A DNA stretch of 64,000 nt from Rehmannia glutinosa (Eukaryota; Streptophyta; Magnoliopsida; Lamiales; Orobanchaceae). The stretch spans positions 124,001 through 188,000 of the forward strand of contig JABTTQ020003424.1 of the NCBI GenBank assembly GCA_016081115.2, in the 5' to 3' direction. The translations under genes and the position numbers were made by a program. This document shows positions 59,101 through 64,000 of this stretch, piece after piece (position 1 is the first letter of the stretch; every line of letters begins with the position of its first letter). Below the pieces are notes generated by a model that ran no database searches, was not told the origin of the DNA, and saw nothing but the letters and a program-made list of their open reading frames with translations.

Positions 59101-60616
59101 TGAACTTCCTGTATGCAGAGGGGTTGGGCCTTTCCAGGTTTTTTTTTTCCTTCTTGCATAAGAAGGTAGATAAAACATGGTAAAATAATAGTCAGAGCAG
59201 CATAGCTTTTGCTGGTAGTTCATTTATGCATGTTTGTCTAGGAAGGAGCTATAGAAATGCCTAGATATTTGATCTGAGGGATAATTACAAAAGAAAGAAC
59301 CCGACGTTTGGGCTAATTACAGAAAAACTCGAGGCTTTTGAAAATTACAAAACTACCCTTGAGGTTTGATTTTATCTGAGGTAATTGTAATATTTCTATA
59401 ACTGTCATGGGGTTTTTTGAAATGATTTTCTTTGATGAAGGGGAAAATGTAAGACGGAATCAAACCTCAAGGGTTTTTTTGTAATCTTCAAAAACCTCCG
59501 GTTTCTTTTGTAATTAGTCCAAATTTGAAGGTTTTTTTTTTTTTTAATTACCCCATTATCTAATTCATAGAATGAAGTTAGCAATCAATGAGATGTGCTC
59601 ATGTAAATTAGTTAGCATAGTTTACACCAGATTTTGGTTTATAATTACTGAAGATTATGGTGAGTCCAAATACCGGGTAGAGCACTAGGTCCAGAATAAA
59701 TGCTTGGGGCTACAGAGATAGGAACAAAAAATTTCACCTAATGATTATCCTGTTTTCAAATTTTGTTAGGCAAGCAGAGCTGTTGGAGAGGAAAAAACAG
59801 AAAAAGCTTCGAAAGAAAGAACTGAAAGTGAAAGGACAATTTTACGGGTGCAAAGGAGATTCGGGTGTCACTGTTGATACAGAAGATGGACCGATCTTGG
59901 CTGAAGAATCTGGGCCGTTATCCCCATCTGATTCCAGTTCAAATTCAACAGATGTGCCCACAAATCTTGCTTCTCGCGTAGAACCCATACAGTTCCAAAG
60001 CAAAGAATCAGAAAAAGATTTAGAAGCACAGATCGATTTCAGCAGTGAATGCATTAACAGAGGAGATTCTCAGCTTATAATTGGTTCTATTTCTGTCACA
60101 GTCGATCGTTGTGCTGCTCCACGGCAACATTTTCGCCCAGATCATGGAAATAATCTGCGAGAAAATATGCCGTTTTCGAGTGTTGCTGCAAAAGAATTTC
60201 TCGCGCAGAGTATGTAGATATTACCTTATATACCGTCGTATTTTATTATTTACATTTACATAAATAGGGATAATTACAAAAACTACTTCTGAGATTTATT
60301 TTAATTATAAAAAAATCCACTTATCTTTTAAAATTACAAATACTCCTTGAGGTCCGTATTTGTTATACACATTACCCTCCTCAACACCCCCTCACAAGTG
60401 TAAAATAGAAACATATGTCGAGGGGTATTTGCAATTTTGAAAGATAAATGGATATATTTTTTTAGTTAGGCTAAACCTCAAGGGTAGTACTTGTAAGTTG
60501 TAATTATCCCTACATATATATGCACAACTTGAATTGCTTTATTGTCTCTTATATATATTTATGCAGGATGGAAGGAAGCCATCTCAGCAGATCATGTGAA
60601 ATTAGTCATTTCGTGA
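56114..60616 (+). CDS. Plant C2H2 zinc-finger protein with conserved unknown domain
   Basis: A conserved plant nuclear-type protein of unknown role; I know of related proteins but no established name. Nine coding exons with correct phases: 56114-56291, 56542-56678, 56842-56886, 56968-57021, 57641-57745, 57873-58079, 58371-58456, 59770-60209 and 60567-60616; 1302 bases, 433 residues. One classical finger: C77-x2-C80-x12-H93-x3-H97 (CEKCSREF and RRHVRVHRR). Then SLEEAKEVVSFDDVMLK, KPGVWTLPQDYLKAG and FSILDDASERTFLCAGTAES, an alpha-helical region I cannot assign. Residues 243-290 form a charged coiled coil with a basic KKQKKLRKK cluster that could be a nuclear signal. The C-terminal third is Ser-rich and disordered. 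No defects are visible. Introns 7 and 8 carry MITEs. Confidence 0.92.
59278..59554. mobile_element. GGGATAATTAC hairpin MITE in zinc-finger intron 7
   Basis: GGGATAATTACAAAAGA to ttttttaattacccc; inner ccttgaggtttgattttatc and, inverted, aatcaaacctcaagg. Confidence 0.75.
60267..60510. mobile_element. GGGATAATTAC hairpin MITE in zinc-finger intron 8
   Basis: GGGATAATTACAAAAAC to TTGTAATTATCCC; flanks TACATAAATA / TACATATATA (9 of 10 match) are the best target duplication of the family here. Confidence 0.75.
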
Positions 60617-61035
60617 ACCTCCTGATGTGAAAAATCAACGGCCTCTAACGCGTCAGATATTTGAGAGCGCGGTATGATGAGAACCGGCTTGGCAGAAGGG
60701 TACGAGTTCAGAATAAAGCGAGAGAAAAGTTTAAAAATTCAGTACATACCAAAACAAAAGCTGTATCCTAGTACAGAGGAGATATATACTAAGTTTCTGT
60801 AGGTTAGCCACCCTTGCTAATGTCCGGGAATTCAAGTTTTTACTTCTTTTAAGAGGGTGGGATTGGAATTTATTATGTAATACAGGTTCATCCTTTTAAC
60901 CGAGGTAATCACAGCATTCGCGAAGTGGGATTTTGTTCTCTCTACATGTATGTATCCTCTGTAATTATTTGGTTGTGCTTTTTTTAGGATCCGGCTGGGT
61001 TTTATATAGGAATACATATGATTTAAAAGTGTTAA
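60617..61035 (+). other. 3' UTR of the zinc-finger gene and spacer
   Basis: Non-coding sequence following the stop; no unambiguous poly(A) signal. Confidence 0.4.
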
Positions 61036-61475
61036 CTTGGGGGATTTGGTACGGTCCCACATATAAAGTGTATCCATTAAGAGAGGGAAAGCTTTCCACC
61101 AAGTGAGGTTTGATCAATGTGGGACAACTTATAAGTAATATATCTCAACACGCCCTCCTCACTTGTGAGTCATTCGTCAAGTCAATAATTATCATAACAG
61201 GATCCTTCATGCTCCATCACATCATGTGATGACCCACCTTAGGCCGAGCATGAGTTTGCTCTTATACCATGTTAAATTCGGGGGGGGGGGATTTGGTACG
61301 GTTCCACACATGAATCGTACCCATTAAGAAAGGGAAAGCCCAAGTCCAAGTGAGGTTCCATCCTAAAACCAATTGGTGATAGGAGGAGTAGCTTTCTTGG
61401 CCCATAAATAAGGCTTCCTTCCTCTGATTAATCAATGTGAGACAACTCACAAGTGACATGTCTCAACAAAAAGAG
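61036..61475. repeat. Imperfect direct repeat with ggggatttggtacggt
   Basis: gggggatttggtacggtccc ... cattaagagagggaaagc ... gtgaggtt ... atcaatgtgggacaactta occurs at 61036-61150 and again at 61277-61465, with an extra g-run. Between them lies caacacgccctcctcact. It looks like a degraded retroelement end or local duplication. Confidence 0.6.
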
Positions 61476-62534
61476 GGTCACATAACAATACCAAGATTTT
61501 GCTGTCAAACCTTTTCTGTTTTATTTGGGGTCACATTAATTTCCCGAGAACGTACCTTTCCATTACGTTTGAAAATGTTGGAGAATTTTTTTTTGAATTG
61601 TGATGTAATGTAATAAAAGCAATCTTCGGTCTTGCGCTCTCAAGCTCCTTTGTAACACACAGAGGGCACGGACGTTGACGTACTCCAATGTTTGATGATG
61701 CACTCTAAGAAATTATGGTGTTAAGTTTTGCCTTCTTCTCCGATTTTTTTTTTTATTTTTGCAAATTAGGTGCTAAACTGATCCACGTATGGAAAAAAAT
61801 AGGGAAAATTTTTAAAGTACCCACTATGGATAGTGGGTACTATTTTCTATCCACTAGGATAATAAACTTCTTTTTTACCCAAATTGACCAATATACCCCT
61901 CCTTTAAGTTGGTGTTTTTGAATTTTAAAATCTAAGACATAAATATACCATTTAATACCTACCGTGACAGAAACCGTACTATTCCCAAAACAAAAGTGAA
62001 AAATACAAAACAAAACCCCAAAATCGTGCCCAACTCGGTCAAAAGGATTAAAAGAAGCAAAATACAAAACAAAACCCCAAAATCGTGCCCCTTAGTCTTC
62101 AAGCAGAAGAAAATTCCACCCCCCCAATTTTGTGCCCAAGTCGTCAAGTAGAAGAACAATAGAAGGAAACCCAACACCCATTTCGTGCCCAACATCGTGC
62201 GAGAAGAGAAATGGCTTCAATCGTGCATCATCATCGCCCGCCTCCGCCTCCCTCCACCATCGCGTCGCCCGCTCCGCCTCCACCGCCTTGTTGCGCCGCT
62301 GTCGCTTCTTCCGCACCTTTCTCCTCCGCTCACGAACAAGTAAGGGTAGAGTTTGAATTTTTGTTTGTGTATAATGTTCAAATTTTGAATGATTAGGGTT
62401 TAGTTTCAAATATATTTCATGTGTTTGTTACAATGTGAATGATTAGGGTTTAGTTGTTCGAAAGTTTGAAATATATGAAGTTTTGAGTTGTTTTTGGGAT
62501 GTTATACGAAAAATGGTGTATTGTTTTTTCGGTT

Positions 62535-62792
62535 TTTGGCACGATATGGTGTTGAAGAGCGATGGGGCACGATATCGCGCGTGCCGTAGGTAATTGGGCG
62601 CGATGTCGCCCTAGTAATTTGAACGCCATATCGCGCCTAAAGCCTTATTTGGGCAATCGCTAAGCACGATATCGTGCCCTAGCACTTATTTGAGCACGAT
62701 ATCGTGCCTGACCTTATTTGGGCGCGATATCGTGCCCTAGCCTTATTTGGGCACGATATCGTGCCCCATTTTAATTTTTTGAAATCGTGCCT
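62535..62792. repeat. Array of GCACGATATCGTGC palindromes in the 61.8 kb element
   Basis: About eight units, such as ggcacgatatggtg, gggcacgatatcgcgc, gagcacgatatcgtgcc, gggcgcgatatcgtgcc and gggcacgatatcgtgcccc. Spacers carry ttattt(g/t)gg. Same motif as in 45430-45600 although the surrounding interior differs. Confidence 0.85.
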
Positions 62793-62895
62793 ATATCATG
62801 CCTTCACCATCTGATCTTTAATTTTTGTACCTCATTACTACATTTCTTCAATTTTTGTACCTCATTACTAAATTGCAATTTATTAATTGTTGTAG

Positions 62896-64000
62896 GTCGG
62901 TCCACAGTGGTTGAGACCCTCATATCATTGAGAAAGGGCCCAGATCGTGGGATACGTTCGATCGAATATTATCCAGACCATCAGAGATGTGTTGGAGGAT
63001 ATCGGTGGTGGTTTATATGGGCGGTTTTAGGCGGTCGGTTTTCGCCATTTTATTGATTTTGGATATGACGGATTTAGTTGTAATGCCGCATTGGTTGCGA
63101 TGGAGGTGCGTGTGCCGGATGCTCCGGAATCGGAGTGTTGGTTCCACGCCGGAGAGCAAACAATTAGATTCTCTCGGCGTGAGTTTGCTATGATATCCGG
63201 TTTGCGCCAGTGGTCCACATTTGACCCTAACGGTGATTTTGGGATACCCGAGACGGTATATATACGATATTGGCCTGGGGGTGATCGTGTTACGCCCTAG
63301 CAGATTACGCGATCTATTTGTCGGTGGCACCTTGATGACTCGGCCGACGATGCCCTGAAGGTGGCGAAGGTGTTATTTTTTTTATATGACATTGTGTTTC
63401 GATGGCCGATGCATCGCATGGGACCGTTGGTCGTGGTTTCGATCGAGGACGATGCGCGTGGGAGGCTTTCCTTGGGGAAAATACTCCTTTCGGATATTGA
63501 TGCATTATATTCGGCGATTACGTGATGTTTCGCCACCTGGCCGATATACCAAGGAGGTTCCGCCTAGATATCGGCCACCTACTTATCATTTTTATGGTGC
63601 CACTTATGTCTTGTTGGTACGTATATTATTTTATTTTATTTATATTTGTACTTACCTTTTTAAATAATTAAAAAAATCTTATTTTCACACTTATTAATCT
63701 TCCGACATGATTTGGGCATTCGAGGCGATACCTCGCCTGGGTGCGACTCGAGTATCCGACACCCTGTTGCCTAGGTGTTTCCGTTGGAGGTTTTCGAAGA
63801 CCATCGTTGACATGATAGATTTTTTCTTTGACACGGTATATATTAACATTGTTTACTTATTTATTTAATAATTAATTTATTTTTTATTAATTTATATTTA
63901 TATTTATTTACAGGCTTTAGTGTGTCATGAGATATTGGATCCGACCGAGGAGGAGCTCCAGCAGATATATATGGAGCGAGCCGATGATCCAGTTATTTTG
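62896..64000 (+). pseudogene. DUF1985-like protein of the Mutator-like element (degraded, cut by window end)
   Basis: Stitched over several frames: VLEDIGGGLYGRF, then a stop, then HFIDFGYDGFSCNAALVAME, ECWFHAGEQTIRFSRREFA (the DUF1985 core with FSRREFAMISGLR), DDALKVAKVLFFLYD, YRPPTYHFYGATYVLL. After an intron come WAFEAIPRLG and PRCFRWRF (63705-63838), and after another, a DPTEEELQ segment (63914-64000). In-frame stops (TAG near 63030, TAG near 63298) and shifts show decay or poor sequence. Its upstream MASIVHHHRPPPPP reading frame at 62211 may be the first exon. The function of DUF1985 is unknown. Confidence 0.7.

Larger units (their letters stand above)
61802..64000 (+). mobile_element. 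Left part of a Mutator-like element carrying a DUF1985-like gene
   Basis: Starts with the same terminal repeat as 44952 (gggaaaatttttaaagtacc, then cactatggatagtgggtact). A leader rich in aaaatcgtgccc repeats follows, then a palindrome array (62540-62790) and the DUF1985-like reading frame (62896 on). The right terminus lies beyond the window. Plant MULEs that carry DUF1985 together with a Ulp1-type C48 protease are known in Arabidopsis (the Kaonashi/KI-MULE type); the protease part would be further right and is not visible here. Confidence 0.75.

Noticed and set aside
62132..62356. Ser/Arg-rich open frames near 62.1-62.4 kb
   Set aside because: They are overlapping frames of a GC-rich leader; only MASIVHHH at 62211 is a possible first exon, and that is uncertain.

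Overview
The window is nuclear DNA of a flowering plant, most likely a eudicot. The genes are split by GT-AG introns, their products match land-plant families, and LTR retrotransposons, RTE LINEs, hAT/Mutator elements and MITEs fill most of the space between and inside genes. I cannot name the species.

Genes from left to right: (1) 223-5400 (+), the 3' part of a plastid-type SLH-domain protein with a transmembrane segment and coiled coil; (2) 6876-8429 (-), cytosolic ribosomal protein eL36 with a telo-box/site II promoter; (3) 11523-14528 (+), a plant class 3 (DAGL-like) lipase that lacks its C-terminal exons; (4) 30045-35988 (+), a prolyl 4-hydroxylase-like protein with a C-terminal ShKT domain, whose HxD iron ligands are replaced by Asn-x-Asn; (5) 37966-39619 (-), a GA20-oxidase-like 2-oxoglutarate dioxygenase; (6) 44192-44374 (-), a small CHCH-like protein; (7) 56114-60616 (+), an intact plant C2H2 zinc-finger protein of 433 residues.

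Mobile DNA: 16.15-29.44 kb is an old minus-strand Copia element. It is broken by a probable 1.58 kb solo LTR (17706-19287) and by a young gag-only Copia element (21040-28854) with 1.49 kb LTRs, a PBS, a PPT and a perfect CAAAT target duplication. The large P4H intron holds two inverted LTRs around a hAT-like MITE. An RTE-type LINE lies at 40.64-43.64 kb. A Mutator-like family is present twice: a deleted copy at 44952-47163, and the left part of a larger copy from 61802 that runs off the window and carries a DUF1985-like gene. Both carry arrays of palindromes of the GGCACGATATCGTGCC type. Further elements are a solo LTR (48985-49922, TSD GAGAT) and a 2.1 kb hAT-type element (50902-53014, TSD AGCTAAGG) packed with minisatellite DNA. 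A hairpin MITE with GGGATAATTAC ends recurs about ten times, mostly in introns.

The genes are unrelated neighbours, not a pathway. Several otherwise clean coding regions each lack exactly one base, which looks more like residual consensus error than gene death. I found no convincing new multi-gene system; the most unusual signal is the palindrome-array Mutator family.
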